Source: JBDKJS01 sp039806065 (GTDB lineage: Bacteria > Bacteroidota > Bacteroidia > AKYH767-A > 2013-40CM-41-45). From it: a stretch of DNA of 19,895 bases. Positions 1-7,945 of this stretch are shown one piece after another (the first letter of the stretch is position 1; the number at the start of each line of letters is the position of its first letter). The translations under genes and the position numbers were made by a program. The stretch lies in NCBI GenBank assembly GCA_039806065.1, contig JBDKJS010000145.1, forward strand, positions 1-19,895. The letters are read 5' to 3'. The notes under the pieces were generated by a model. That model searched no databases and was not told where the DNA came from. It worked only from the letters and a program-made list of their open reading frames with translations.

Positions 1-203
1 GCTTGGACTCCCGCACAGTCGCGATAGAACGAAACTGATACTTCATATGTACTATCTGAAATCCAACGGTAGGATAAATCAGAGCCTGAGGCATGGGTGG
101 CATAAGCCTGATTCCCTAATAATAATGAGAAAATGGTGATTCCAATCCACCAGCAATATTTCGAAATTCGAAGTATTGCATTCTGTGTAAATATGCTATT
201 CAT
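1..203 (-). CDS. Large secreted/surface protein, N-terminal fragment
   Basis: The gene starts at 203 and runs off the left edge of the window, so only the first 67 residues are visible. They begin with a cleavable signal peptide: a basic/aromatic stretch, a hydrophobic core 'WWIGITIFSLLLG', and probable cleavage after 'NQAYA' (residue 35). The mature start 'THASGSDLSYRWISDSTYEV' followed by 'SFYRDC' is the recurrent N-terminus of very large Bacteroidota surface proteins, which often end in gliding-motility or type IX secretion sorting domains. That family link is from memory of such proteins; the sorting domain itself lies outside the window. The gene faces away from the PPIase gene's 3' end and must have its own promoter within 204-369. 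I saw no exact TAnnTTTG motif there. Function unknown beyond export. Confidence 0.7.
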   Translation of the reverse strand, partial: MNSIFTQNAILRISKYCWWIGITIFSLLLGNQAYATHASGSDLSYRWISDSTYEVSVSFYRDCAGVQ

Positions 204-369
204 ACTTTTATGATTATTCTTTCTTTGTAACGCTAAGTATGATATCCGGATGTTGAATAGCTATTGCTTTCTTACAGATCCCTTACAGTTAAGATGGAAA
301 AGCGAGCAACAAGGGTTTAAAATGAAAAGAAAGGCAGCATCAAAATATTTGATTTTGACCATTGATACC

Positions 370-396
370 AAAAAAAAATCCACCCGAAGGTGGATT
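370..396 (-). terminator. Rho-independent terminator of the PPIase gene
   Basis: On the minus strand an 8-bp perfect stem (AATCCACC / GGTGGATT, 377-384 and 389-396) closes a TTCG tetraloop and is followed by nine T residues (370-378 read in reverse). It lies about 25 bases downstream of the stop codon at 420 and therefore ends the minus-strand envelope gene run. Confidence 0.88.
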
Positions 397-419
397 CAAA
401 GTTTTAAAATAAATTACGA

Positions 420-2519
420 TTAAAAATATTTCCCTCTATTATCTACGATTTCCATTTTTTCTTTTACGGCATTTCCTGTTTCGTAGTCTGCGCGTTGGGC
501 TTTGGCTTTTTCTAATTGTAAACGAGCTGCCTTGGCATCAGTAAGGGCAGGTGGTTCGTTAAAGGCGTCCACTACAAATACAAATACGCCACTGTTGCCT
601 TTTACTGGTTTACTTAAAGTACCGGCTTTAGCTGTAAATATTTTTCCCAATATTTCTTGTTCATTACCCAGGCTTGCATTGTAATTGCTGGCAAAGGATA
701 CATTGGTAGCAATTTGAGCAGTTTTTTGAAGCTTGGCAGCTATATCTTCAATGGAAGTAGCGCCAGATCCCATTTTGGTGGCCTTATCAAAAAGCATTTC
801 TGCTTTTTTTGCTTTGATGGCTCCTGCTTTCACTTGTTCTTTTACTGCCTCCATTGGTAGCACACCTTTTTCTTTTACTTCAGTGAGTTTTGCCACTACA
901 TATTTTTCACCAGCATTAAATGCCTTAGACACTTCGCCCACTTTGGCTCCATAAGCCCAGCGGATTAGTTCGCGTGGCTGCTCGATGCCGGGCAATCTTC
1001 TGTCTGTTTCTTTTACATTATCTGCTATGCGTTTATTCAACCCTTGTTTTACTACCGCAGAGTCAAACAAGGCAGCTGTGGTATTGGCACCCGCAAATTG
1101 ATTTGCCTTGGCAAAAATACTATCGCTGGTAAATTCTGAAGCTTCTACTTTACGTTCGAGGGTGGCTACTTGAATTTGTCTGTTAGGTACGCCTTTGTCT
1201 AGTATTTCAATTAAGTGAACTCCAAATTGAGAAATCACTACAGGCATATCGCCTTTGTTACCATTAAAACATGCAGCATCAAACGGTCCTACCATGGCAT
1301 TTTTTGCAAACCAACCCAAATCACCTCCTTTTATGGCTGATCCTATGTCTTCCGAATTTTTAGTAGCTAGATCAGCAAATTTAGCACCGCCTTTAATGAG
1401 GCTTTTTAAACTATCGGCTTTGGCAAGAGCTTTGGCAGAATCGGCACCTTCAAACTTAATAAGAATATGACGGGCTTTTACGCTATCAGGTACCAATTTT
1501 ATTGCATTCAAGCGACTTACTTTAAATGATCCCATATCTTCATAAGGACCTACCGTGGCACCTATTTCGGCATTGAAAAGCGCTGTATCAACAGCTGGTC
1601 TCAGCGCCCCTTTGGCATAGAAAGCACTATCGAACGGTGCATCGCCATACTGACCAAGGTAGCTTACAGCATCAGTTGTGGTGCGCATACCTTCGGCTTT
1701 TTCAGCTATCCAGGCAGCAGCTTCAGCTCTGTCTTTGCTTGAAGGAATGATATCAAATACTAAATATTCTAACTTTCTAACATCCTCTTTCTGCTTAAAC
1801 TCTTGTTGGTGCTCATTGTAATATGCTTTCATGGCAGCATCATCTACCTTTACTGTACTATCTGCTATTTCAAGGTAGTCAAGCATTAGATATCTGATGT
1901 TGGCATTACGACCTTTGTCAGTATTATCTTGTTTTGCTTCAGCGGTAGTTACATAGATACCACCCTTTACTAGATTGTTGTATTTTTCTTGAATTCTAGA
2001 TTCAGCTAAATATTTTTCAAATTCTGACCATTGTTTTTGCACAGCCACTTCTCTGTTTGGAAGGTCTTTCAAAAACTTTACTACTTCATTAGGGTCGAAC
2101 TGACCGGTTTTAGGATTGGTAAATGCCTGCTTTACTTGAGGATTTGCATTCGGTCCGGTGCATAGTTCATACAATTCATCAGCTGAGCAAGCAATGCCCA
2201 ACTTTTGGAATTCTTTTTTTACAGTTTGTTCATCTACAAATTGTTGCCAGGCTTGATCACGAAGCATGTCTTGCGTATTTTGATCCGGTGCTTGACCTTT
2301 ATTATTGTCAGTGTAGTTTTTAATCATGGTTTGCACCCTGGTTTCATATTCCATTGCATCTAACTTTTCGCCATTCACGCTGCCCATCACACCACTATCG
2401 CCACTAAACAGACCCTGATTAGAAGAAAAAATATCACCTAGTATAAAGAGTACCATACTTACCCCTACTATACCTATTAGCAAACCTACGCGGTTTCTGA
2501 TCCTACCAATTATTGCCAT
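420..2519 (-). CDS. Membrane-anchored peptidyl-prolyl isomerase, PpiD/SurA-like
   Basis: This 699-residue protein is predicted to be an envelope folding chaperone that helps secreted and outer-membrane proteins fold. A single N-terminal membrane anchor (about residues 11-31, 'VGLLIGIVGVSMVLFILGDI') follows a short basic cytoplasmic tail, the PpiD arrangement. A SurA-N-like helical chaperone region covers roughly residues 45-190 ('GSVNGEKLDAMEYETRV'). A parvulin domain lies at about 347-442, beginning 'VKARHILIKF' and containing 'GGDLGWF' and 'FGVHLIEI', the usual parvulin landmarks. The C-terminal 250 residues look like a second, degenerate parvulin-type region plus a helical tail. The length is normal for Bacteroidota members, which are annotated as SurA N-terminal domain or peptidylprolyl isomerase proteins. 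It is the last gene of the minus-strand run and has its own terminator. Whether it is catalytically active cannot be decided from sequence. Confidence 0.88.
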   Translation of the reverse strand: MAIIGRIRNRVGLLIGIVGVSMVLFILGDIFSSNQGLFSGDSGVMGSVNGEKLDAMEYETRVQTMIKNYTDNNKGQAPDQNTQDMLRDQAWQQFVDEQTVKKEFQKLGIACSADELYELCTGPNANPQVKQAFTNPKTGQFDPNEVVKFLKDLPNREVAVQKQWSEFEKYLAESRIQEKYNNLVKGGIYVTTAEAKQDNTDKGRNANIRYLMLDYLEIADSTVKVDDAAMKAYYNEHQQEFKQKEDVRKLEYLVFDIIPSSKDRAEAAAWIAEKAEGMRTTTDAVSYLGQYGDAPFDSAFYAKGALRPAVDTALFNAEIGATVGPYEDMGSFKVSRLNAIKLVPDSVKARHILIKFEGADSAKALAKADSLKSLIKGGAKFADLATKNSEDIGSAIKGGDLGWFAKNAMVGPFDAACFNGNKGDMPVVISQFGVHLIEILDKGVPNRQIQVATLERKVEASEFTSDSIFAKANQFAGANTTAALFDSAVVKQGLNKRIADNVKETDRRLPGIEQPRELIRWAYGAKVGEVSKAFNAGEKYVVAKLTEVKEKGVLPMEAVKEQVKAGAIKAKKAEMLFDKATKMGSGATSIEDIAAKLQKTAQIATNVSFASNYNASLGNEQEILGKIFTAKAGTLSKPVKGNSGVFVFVVDAFNEPPALTDAKAARLQLEKAKAQRADYETGNAVKEKMEIVDNRGKYF

Positions 2520-2614
2520 AAACTATTGAATTCTAATTGTTTTAATAAATTTTTTAAAAAATGTGGATGCGAATATACAAATATTACCCTAGAATAAAAA
2601 CGGTATTTAATTGA

Positions 2615-3898
2615 TTAATCTTGAGGGGGATTGACTTTTAGCCTTACCAATTCAACTATATTCTGCTTTACTTCCATTACCGTAAATTGAAAGGGTGGAA
2701 CGTTTATAACTTCTAAAGGTTCGGGAATGTTTTCATGTAGGTGGTAGAGTAAACCATTCAATGTTTCGTAGGCTTCTGATAGGGGTAGTGCTAGATTATA
2801 TTTTTTATTTATATAGTCCACCTCCAATCTGCCTGAGAAGATATATTCATCCTCATCAATCTGCTTTTCAGTGAGCGAAGCTTCATCGTGTTCATCTTGG
2901 ATTTCACCGAATATTTCCTCCATCAAATCTTCTATGGTGAGCAATCCGCTGGTGCCTCCAAATTCATCAACCACTATGGCCACACTTTTGCGTTGTTTAA
3001 TAAATTGATTGAGTAATGTGCGAGCTTGCATCACTTCAGGTACAATGAACACTGGCAGTATCAAATCTACGATAGCATGTGTAGTTTTAAGCATTTCTGA
3101 TGAATGCACAAATCCAATAATATTGTCTATCGTATCGCGATAGACCAATATCCTACTCAATTTGGTCTCAATAAAAAGTTTTTTTAGCTCTGCTATGTCT
3201 TCATCTACAGCTATGGCCACCATTTCTTTTCGAGGCACCATGCATTCTTTTACACGAACTTCGTTAAAGTCTAATGCATTTTGAAAAATCCGAATCTCAT
3301 TGGTAATTTCTTCAACTTGCGAATTTTTGGTGGTACTTTCTCTTATATAAAGATCTAAATCTATTTTCCCAAAAACAGGTTGTTCTTCTGTAAAGTCAAT
3401 TTTAAAAATGCGTTTTAACATCCAGCGCGACAGGCCTAATGAAAATCGTACCAGCGGACTTAAAAGATGATACATCATCTTAGCAGGAAAAGCCAACACC
3501 TTGAGCACTGCATTAGGGTTAATTCTAAAAAGTGATTTGGGAATAAACTCTGCAGCTACTAAAATTAAAATAGTGCTTAATAATGTTTGAGTGAAATAGA
3601 TAAAGCCATTAGAGTGGAGTTGCTCAGGCAAAAACTTGGTCAACCGCTCTTCGGTGAGCACACTGCTGGCCATGAGTATACCATAAATAACCAAGGCAAT
3701 ATTATTAGCTATGAGCATGGTGGCAATAAACCGCGATGGCGCCTTTACAAATCCTGCAATCACCTTTGCATAGTAGCGACCCTGCTTGTGATCTAATTCT
3801 ATCCGCAATTTATTTGCGGTTATAAATGCAATCTCCAGACCGGCAGCAAGTGCCGAACAGAGCATGGTAACCAATATTACGATTAAGGTACTATCCAC
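2615..3898 (-). CDS. CNNM/CBS/CorC-HlyC domain membrane protein (hemolysin family)
   Basis: A 427-residue inner-membrane protein of the CorC/HlyC family, which is linked to divalent cation (Mg/Co) homeostasis and often misnamed hemolysin. The domain order is complete. The N-terminal CNNM/DUF21 membrane domain has hydrophobic helices near residues 4-25, 57-80 and 100-118 and the conserved 'EFIPKSLFRINP' element (117-128). A CBS pair (about 220-335) includes 'CMVPRKEM' (219-226) and 'VDEFGGTSGLLTIEDLMEEI' (310-329). A C-terminal CorC_HlyC domain (about 348-424) begins near 'EDEYIFSGRLEVD'. In Bacteroidota this family includes the gliding-associated GldE, but nothing here separates GldE from the paralogues, so no symbol is given. 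The gene is 11 bases downstream of the small membrane protein gene, suggesting one transcript. The substrate is inferred from the family only. Confidence 0.9.
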   Translation of the reverse strand: MDSTLIVILVTMLCSALAAGLEIAFITANKLRIELDHKQGRYYAKVIAGFVKAPSRFIATMLIANNIALVIYGILMASSVLTEERLTKFLPEQLHSNGFIYFTQTLLSTILILVAAEFIPKSLFRINPNAVLKVLAFPAKMMYHLLSPLVRFSLGLSRWMLKRIFKIDFTEEQPVFGKIDLDLYIRESTTKNSQVEEITNEIRIFQNALDFNEVRVKECMVPRKEMVAIAVDEDIAELKKLFIETKLSRILVYRDTIDNIIGFVHSSEMLKTTHAIVDLILPVFIVPEVMQARTLLNQFIKQRKSVAIVVDEFGGTSGLLTIEDLMEEIFGEIQDEHDEASLTEKQIDEDEYIFSGRLEVDYINKKYNLALPLSEAYETLNGLLYHLHENIPEPLEVINVPPFQFTVMEVKQNIVELVRLKVNPPQD

Positions 3899-3909
3899 AA
3901 ATGGTGTTT

Positions 3910-4116
3910 TTAATGATACTTTTGATCAGCAGCCGCACGATTGGCATCAAATTTAATTCGCTGTTTGCGCCTGATAATATACATGAGCACTGCCACACCA
4001 CAAAACACAGTTAGAAACATGGCTTCTTTTGTTTCAGCAATAAAAAATTTATAGATAGCCATACAGCCCACGCCAGTGGCTATAATGAGCCATGCGCGTT
4101 CAAGGATTTTGAGCAT
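3910..4116 (-). CDS. Small two-helix membrane protein, function unknown
   Basis: A 68-residue protein with two hydrophobic helices (about residues 7-26 and 33-48) and a basic, polar C-terminal tail ('RRKQRIKFDANRAAADQKYH'), so the tail is probably cytoplasmic. I recognise no family. The reading frame is credible because its start overlaps the last 17 bases of lptC, it ends 11 bases before the CNNM protein gene, and its composition is that of a real membrane protein rather than a shadow frame. Its position between lptC and a membrane ion-homeostasis gene suggests translational coupling to lptC, but gives no functional clue. Confidence 0.72.
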   Translation of the reverse strand: MLKILERAWLIIATGVGCMAIYKFFIAETKEAMFLTVFCGVAVLMYIIRRKQRIKFDANRAAADQKYH

Positions 4117-4657
4117 CGGTTTTAGTATTTAGGGTAAAGGTACCGGTCACATTTTTTATTTTATACCAACTGAAATCCTGATTGGCTTCAAAGCCCTTGC
4201 CGGTAATGATCTTATCAGGGGTGGTTACTCGTACATCTACATCGCTTGTTAGCATAGCGGTGCGTTCGTCCCAGATTAGTTTTTCTGTTTCTAACTTTTC
4301 TCCTTTGGCATTGGTCACCACCACATTGTTTCGCACTTCCATGGTGAGTTGTTGTTGCAAACGTTTACCATAATTAGCGGTCAGGGTGTTTTTAATGGAT
4401 CCATCCTTGCTGTAGAAAGTGGCCTTCAGCCCTTCTGGCAATTCCAAAAAGGGTTCAGGAGTTTCAAAGCGGAGCATCAATGGAGCATACACGTTCACTT
4501 GCTTCATGGCTGAATCGCTATAGATCAGTGTAATTTTTTTAGCGGTTTCAGTAGCGGCTACTTGCTTGCTCATAAGGTTCACCTTTTCCAAATCATTTTC
4601 GCAGCCCATTAAAGGCACCGCCAAAAATAAAATGAACCTTGCTTTATACCTTAACAT
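4100..4657 (-). CDS. lptC: LptC, LPS-transport periplasmic lipoprotein
   Basis: LptC belongs to the Lpt bridge that carries lipopolysaccharide from the LptBFG ABC transporter to the outer-membrane LptD. The frame is open from 4705, but I place the start at 4657. That gives a short lipoprotein signal 'MLRYKARFILFLAVPLMGC' with a lipobox (L-M-G-C) ending at residue 19. The longer version puts 16 extra residues, including acidic ones, before it. The mature part has the LptC/OstA-like beta-jellyroll pattern of short repeated strands: 'SDSAMKQVNVYAPLMLRF', 'LKATFYSKDGSIKNTLTAN', 'VVVTNAKGEKLETEKLIWDE', 'VRVTTPDKIITGKGFEANQD'. Bacteroidota LptC proteins are commonly lipid-anchored in this way. It sits after the outer-membrane barrel gene and overlaps the next small gene by 17 bases. 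Confidence 0.85.
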   Translation of the reverse strand: MLRYKARFILFLAVPLMGCENDLEKVNLMSKQVAATETAKKITLIYSDSAMKQVNVYAPLMLRFETPEPFLELPEGLKATFYSKDGSIKNTLTANYGKRLQQQLTMEVRNNVVVTNAKGEKLETEKLIWDERTAMLTSDVDVRVTTPDKIITGKGFEANQDFSWYKIKNVTGTFTLNTKTDAQNP

Positions 4658-4725
4658 GATTAGCAAACCTAAAAAAAAATTCGAAACAAGATCACCCTTT
4701 AGCATCTATGGTATAAACACCTTTA

Positions 4726-6252
4726 TTAATCATATTTAGGGCGATAAAACCAAGCTTGATTAAAAATCAATCCAAAGGTGAGTCTAGCAAATTTTTCTTT
4801 GATCAACCCCTGGCTAAGTGTGCCCCGCTCACCAAACTGAGCGGTGAGATTGAGCATACCAAAGGTGTCTTGCTTGCGCCTAAAGGGCAATCCAATGCCA
4901 CAGCTTACCCCGCGCTCATTTATTCCTGCGCCTCTTATCTTCAACCAATCGGTGCTGTAATAGGCTCCTGCACGGTATTGCATAGCCTGAAAATAAGATG
5001 TGGAGTTTCTGTCATTGGGTGTAAACTGAATGCCCACCATAGCTCTGGTAGTATTGAGCAAGGAATCTGCTTGATCAAACAATCTATAATTTTGCCATGC
5101 TTGGTAGCTCACATCAGCACCTATCCACCATTGGCTTCCTTTTTTCAAACCTATTCCCAATTGAGCCATCAGCGGTATAATTAATTTTCCCTTTTCTTGA
5201 TCGGTATTTACCAGTGTATCCACATCAACCCGCTGATCGTTACTAAAAATATAGCTTTCCACAAATAAGGACCGCACGGCATTCAAACTCGTTTGAGGCG
5301 CCACATTGGCACCAAAGGTAAAAGACCATTGATCCTTTTTGGTTCTAAGACCAATGGTACTACGTTCTTTTTTCACCAATACCAGGGCACGGTCTATACT
5401 GTCAAGGCGCGCTGTGATCTCCTGTAATTTTTCATTGCCACCAGCGGTATTGGGTGCTTCACTCGCCAGGTTGCGCAGGCGGTGCTGCCATTCGCCTCTA
5501 AGCTTTTGAAGTTTGTGTTGCTGATCAAAGTTTTTTACCAAACTATCACTTCTACTTATTTTTATACTATCCACCGTGTATTGGAAACCCACATTAAACT
5601 GAAAGTTGCCGGCATTAATTCGTTCGCGCAGTGCAAGACTACGGTAGCTCGTACTGTTAGTATAATCCAATGATCTGGTATTGGTGAGTCCACCAAAAAG
5701 GTAACTAACATTGGCCCCCAATCTAAAATTGCGCGCCACTTCCCAACCCATACCCATATACAATTGACTCAGGCCTCCTTTACCTTCATAGTTGCTCACC
5801 TGACGCAGGTTGTTCTGATCTGTAACCAGCTCATCTATACTATAGCCCCTATTACTAAAGGGTACCAATCCAAAACTCATTCCACCCTTGGCAGCCTTTA
5901 AGGGTGCTGCCAACATAAAATAGGCTAAAGAGCTGGCATTGCTCAGTTGCTGCTGCTGCCCATTGTTCATGCTGCTAATAATGCCCGAACCCGCCACATC
6001 AAATGCAGTAAGCGTTATGGCACTATAACTAGCAGGGTTCAACATATTAATATGGTATTGGCTGTACTGCCCCATGGCTGTGCCACCAAGCGCCTCTTGC
6101 CTGGCCACACCTCTAAATTGCAAATCGCCAATGCCAAACCTACTATAAGGACTCACATTGGTAACCTGTGCGGGCACTGCTGCGGCCATGCTAAGCCATA
6201 GCAAAGTCAGCAATAATCTATTAACGGGAAAGTTGGTATCGTAAAATTTCAT
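4726..6252 (-). CDS. FadL-like outer-membrane beta-barrel protein with coiled-coil insertion
   Basis: A 508-residue outer-membrane protein with a signal peptide (residues 1 to about 28, cleavage near 'AVPAQ'). The mature N-terminus is 'VTNVSPYSRFGIGD', a hallmark of a Bacteroidota family related to FadL/PorV-type barrels. 'LGGTAMG' and 'INMLNPASYSAI' further match the plug/first-strand region of FadL-like proteins. Many strands with alternating hydrophobics and aromatic girdles follow, ending in an aromatic-rich C-terminus ('FARLTFGLIFNQAWFYRPKYD'). Residues about 228-303 are different: a charged, heptad-like helical stretch ('NFDQQHKLQKLRGEWQHRLR', 'NEKLQEITARLDSIDRALVL') that should project from the barrel. 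The start overlaps the end of coaX by 32 bases and the stop is 68 bases from the lptC start. The ligand is unknown. Confidence 0.8.
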   Translation of the reverse strand: MKFYDTNFPVNRLLLTLLWLSMAAAVPAQVTNVSPYSRFGIGDLQFRGVARQEALGGTAMGQYSQYHINMLNPASYSAITLTAFDVAGSGIISSMNNGQQQQLSNASSLAYFMLAAPLKAAKGGMSFGLVPFSNRGYSIDELVTDQNNLRQVSNYEGKGGLSQLYMGMGWEVARNFRLGANVSYLFGGLTNTRSLDYTNSTSYRSLALRERINAGNFQFNVGFQYTVDSIKISRSDSLVKNFDQQHKLQKLRGEWQHRLRNLASEAPNTAGGNEKLQEITARLDSIDRALVLVKKERSTIGLRTKKDQWSFTFGANVAPQTSLNAVRSLFVESYIFSNDQRVDVDTLVNTDQEKGKLIIPLMAQLGIGLKKGSQWWIGADVSYQAWQNYRLFDQADSLLNTTRAMVGIQFTPNDRNSTSYFQAMQYRAGAYYSTDWLKIRGAGINERGVSCGIGLPFRRKQDTFGMLNLTAQFGERGTLSQGLIKEKFARLTFGLIFNQAWFYRPKYD

Positions 6253-6955
6253 GTAATCCTATATCCACTAAATAAGGGGCTGCAAAGATGCTTAAATTAA
6301 CTCGCTGTGCAAAAAAAGGTCCATCGCCACCGGTCATAACGCACTTCAACTGCTTATATTCTTTCCGCAGCACCTGGGCAGCCATTTCTATTTCAGCCAC
6401 ACAACCATTTACCACACCGGCATGCATACTAGCCTTGGTACTCTTACCGGGATAGGCAAACTTATCAGTGGCTTTCAGTAGTGGCAGCCTTCCTGTAAAA
6501 TGGTGCAATGCCTGGTAGCGCATGGCCAATCCCGGACTTATGCTCCCGCCTCCATACACACCATCAGCTGTCAGCAGATCCAATTTTATACAAGTTCCAG
6601 CATCTATGATCAAAATATTTTTACCCCTCAGCAGCGTTTGCGCACCCACTGCGGCAGCCACTCTATCGGCACCCAAAGTAGCCTTGGTTTGGTAATCCAA
6701 TGCTATGGGCAGCGCCAGTTTTGGCCCCATCACATACACCATGGCCAGCTGCTGCAGCACCGCCACCAACCCACCATCATGGGCAGCTACACTGCTCACT
6801 ATGACCGCTGTAAACCCCCTACCTACCTGCCGCTGCACATCCCCAACCGACCACTTTTTGGCCATCACCAACACCCTACGTTTGCACAGCACACCGGCCG
6901 TATCAAACATCGTCATTTTCACCTGAGTATTTCCTATATCTACTGTTAGCAACAT
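6221..6955 (-). CDS. coaX: Type III pantothenate kinase CoaX
   Basis: CoaX phosphorylates pantothenate, the first step of coenzyme A synthesis, in the cytoplasm. The ASKHA-fold motifs are all visible. The N-terminal phosphate motif is 'DIGNTQVK', 'LGADRVAAAVGA' follows mid-protein, then 'IIDAGTCIKLDLL' (second phosphate/metal motif) and 'GGGSISPGLAMR'. The C-terminal 'VMTGGDG' is the adenosine motif. The frame is open from 6985, but I choose the internal ATG at 6955. It gives a 244-residue protein starting 'MLLTVDIGNT', which matches the family's usual length and places the phosphate motif at the extreme N-terminus. It is the first gene of the minus-strand run and overlaps the outer-membrane protein gene by 32 bases. 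Confidence 0.93.
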   Translation of the reverse strand: MLLTVDIGNTQVKMTMFDTAGVLCKRRVLVMAKKWSVGDVQRQVGRGFTAVIVSSVAAHDGGLVAVLQQLAMVYVMGPKLALPIALDYQTKATLGADRVAAAVGAQTLLRGKNILIIDAGTCIKLDLLTADGVYGGGSISPGLAMRYQALHHFTGRLPLLKATDKFAYPGKSTKASMHAGVVNGCVAEIEMAAQVLRKEYKQLKCVMTGGDGPFFAQRVNLSIFAAPYLVDIGLHEILRYQLSR

Positions 6956-7015
6956 GGCGGTTAAAAATATTTTTAAACAAATCACGCTATTTTTTTCATA
7001 TTTTTAAAAATATTC

Positions 7016-7023
7016 TACTTTTG
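7016..7023 (+). promoter_or_regulatory. Putative -7 promoter element for tRNA-Phe
   Basis: The octamer TACTTTTG matches the Bacteroidota -7 consensus TAnnTTTG exactly and lies 16 bases before the tRNA's first base. No clear TTG -33 element is seen in the A/T-rich stretch upstream. The response regulator gene 17 bases beyond the tRNA may share this promoter. Confidence 0.5.
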
Positions 7024-7039
7024 CGCCCTCATTAATCAT

Positions 7040-7112
7040 GGTGCTGTAGCTCAGTTGGTAGAGCAAAGGACTGAAAATCCTTGTGTCACTGGTTCGATTC
7101 CAGTCAGCACCA
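7040..7112 (+). tRNA. tRNA-Phe (anticodon GAA)
   Basis: A complete cloverleaf of 73 bases. The acceptor stem GGTGCTG (7040-7046) pairs with CAGCACC (7105-7111), with discriminator A at 7112. The D arm contains GCTCAGTTGGTAGAGC. The anticodon stem AAGGA/TCCTT encloses the loop CTGAAAA with anticodon GAA at 7073-7075, and the T arm contains GGTTCGATTCC. The 3' CCA is not encoded; the genome continues with CACACC, so it must be added by the nucleotidyltransferase. Confidence 0.97.
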
Positions 7113-7129
7113 CACCTTAACTATCACCT

Positions 7130-7537
7130 ATGAAAGACACAACCACGTTTCGATTCGAAAGAGTTTTGTTAATAGATGATAACGACATTGACAATTTTAT
7201 CAATGAGCGTATGATCACCACCTCTAATTTTAGCCAGCAAGTGGTGGTTAAAAATTCTGCCGCCCTGGCACTCGATTATTTGCGCCAGCACGCCACTGAT
7301 GAGGCCACACTACCCCAGGTAATATTCTTGGACCTGAACATGCCCATCATGGATGGCTTCGGTTTTTTAGAAGAGTATGAGCTACTACCCAACCCAATCA
7401 AAACTTTTTGCAAGGTCATAGTCCTCTCCTCCTCCATTAGCCCTGAAGACATCAACCGCGCCAGCACCAATCCCCATGTGCGCAAGTACATCAACAAACC
7501 GCTGAGCGAAAAATACCTCGAAGCCATCAGCTTCTAA
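7130..7537 (+). CDS. Single-domain response regulator (CheY-like receiver)
   Basis: A 135-residue stand-alone receiver domain for two-component phosphotransfer. The acidic pocket is Asp16-Asp17 ('LLIDDNDID'). The phospho-acceptor is Asp68 in 'VIFLDLNMPIMDG', the switch serine is Ser100 ('VIVLSSS'), and the conserved lysine is Lys123 in 'INKPLS'. There is no output domain, so it must act by protein contact, as a phosphorelay shuttle, or by accepting phosphate from a histidine kinase encoded elsewhere; none lies in the window. 'DDNDIDNFINERMI' is typical of Bacteroidota receiver proteins that pair with large hybrid kinases. It starts 17 bases after tRNA-Phe and may be read through from the tRNA promoter. 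No terminator is evident after it. Confidence 0.9.
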   Translation: MKDTTTFRFERVLLIDDNDIDNFINERMITTSNFSQQVVVKNSAALALDYLRQHATDEATLPQVIFLDLNMPIMDGFGFLEEYELLPNPIKTFCKVIVLSSSISPEDINRASTNPHVRKYINKPLSEKYLEAISF

Positions 7538-7945
7538 CCCACCCCACATTAATCAATCCACTGCATTAGGTGCGCCTTCCAATGCGCGGCACCCACTCCC
7601 ATTCAAAGCAGCAGCAGCACATCCCGTGCTCATAGGCTTTGGTACAAAATTTTATTTAGGAGCATCACCACCACAGCATCCATCCACTAACCATCCCGCC
7701 TTTCGCGCTGCAAGGCAGCCAGCTACAGTCGGGGCTAGGTGAAGCGGGTAGGCAGCTATTAAAAAGAGGAATGAACACCTGCACCGATAACCCATATTTA
7801 GACAGTTATACGAAACCCATCAAAAAGCCAGACAAAATTTCGCCTAACCCACTATATTTGTGGAATAAAAATCACCTAACGGCTACATTCAGGAATTTGG
7901 GTGTTGGCACTCATTTTAAAAACGACACAACACAGCATATAGACA
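7538..7945. other. Intergenic region with a nested hairpin, no convincing gene
   Basis: This 408-base stretch has no gene I trust. A 60-codon frame (7771-7953) is rich in Asn/Lys/Thr, has no recognisable motif, and overlaps the mrr start. At 7695-7748 the arms CCCGC and GCGGG enclose a perfect 5-bp hairpin GCTGC-AAG-GCAGC (7707-7719), resembling a short structured intergenic repeat. A weaker GGTGC/GCACC pairing (7569-7593) lies just after the response regulator gene. The region is distinctly more GC-rich at 7560-7760 than its surroundings. Confidence 0.4.
7853..7860 (+). promoter_or_regulatory. Putative -7 element for mrr
   Basis: TATATTTG is an exact match to TAnnTTTG, and a start site a few bases downstream would leave a leader of about 80 bases before the mrr start codon. 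No TTG -33 element at the expected spacing is evident, so the call is tentative. Confidence 0.35.

Noticed and set aside
4756..5184. 142-codon plus-strand frame
   Set aside because: It is antisense to the well-supported FadL-like gene, with a cysteine- and serine-rich shadow composition.
6500..6949. 149-codon plus-strand frame
   Set aside because: It is antisense to coaX, whose catalytic motifs are all intact; the His/Gln/Thr-rich composition is typical of a shadow frame.
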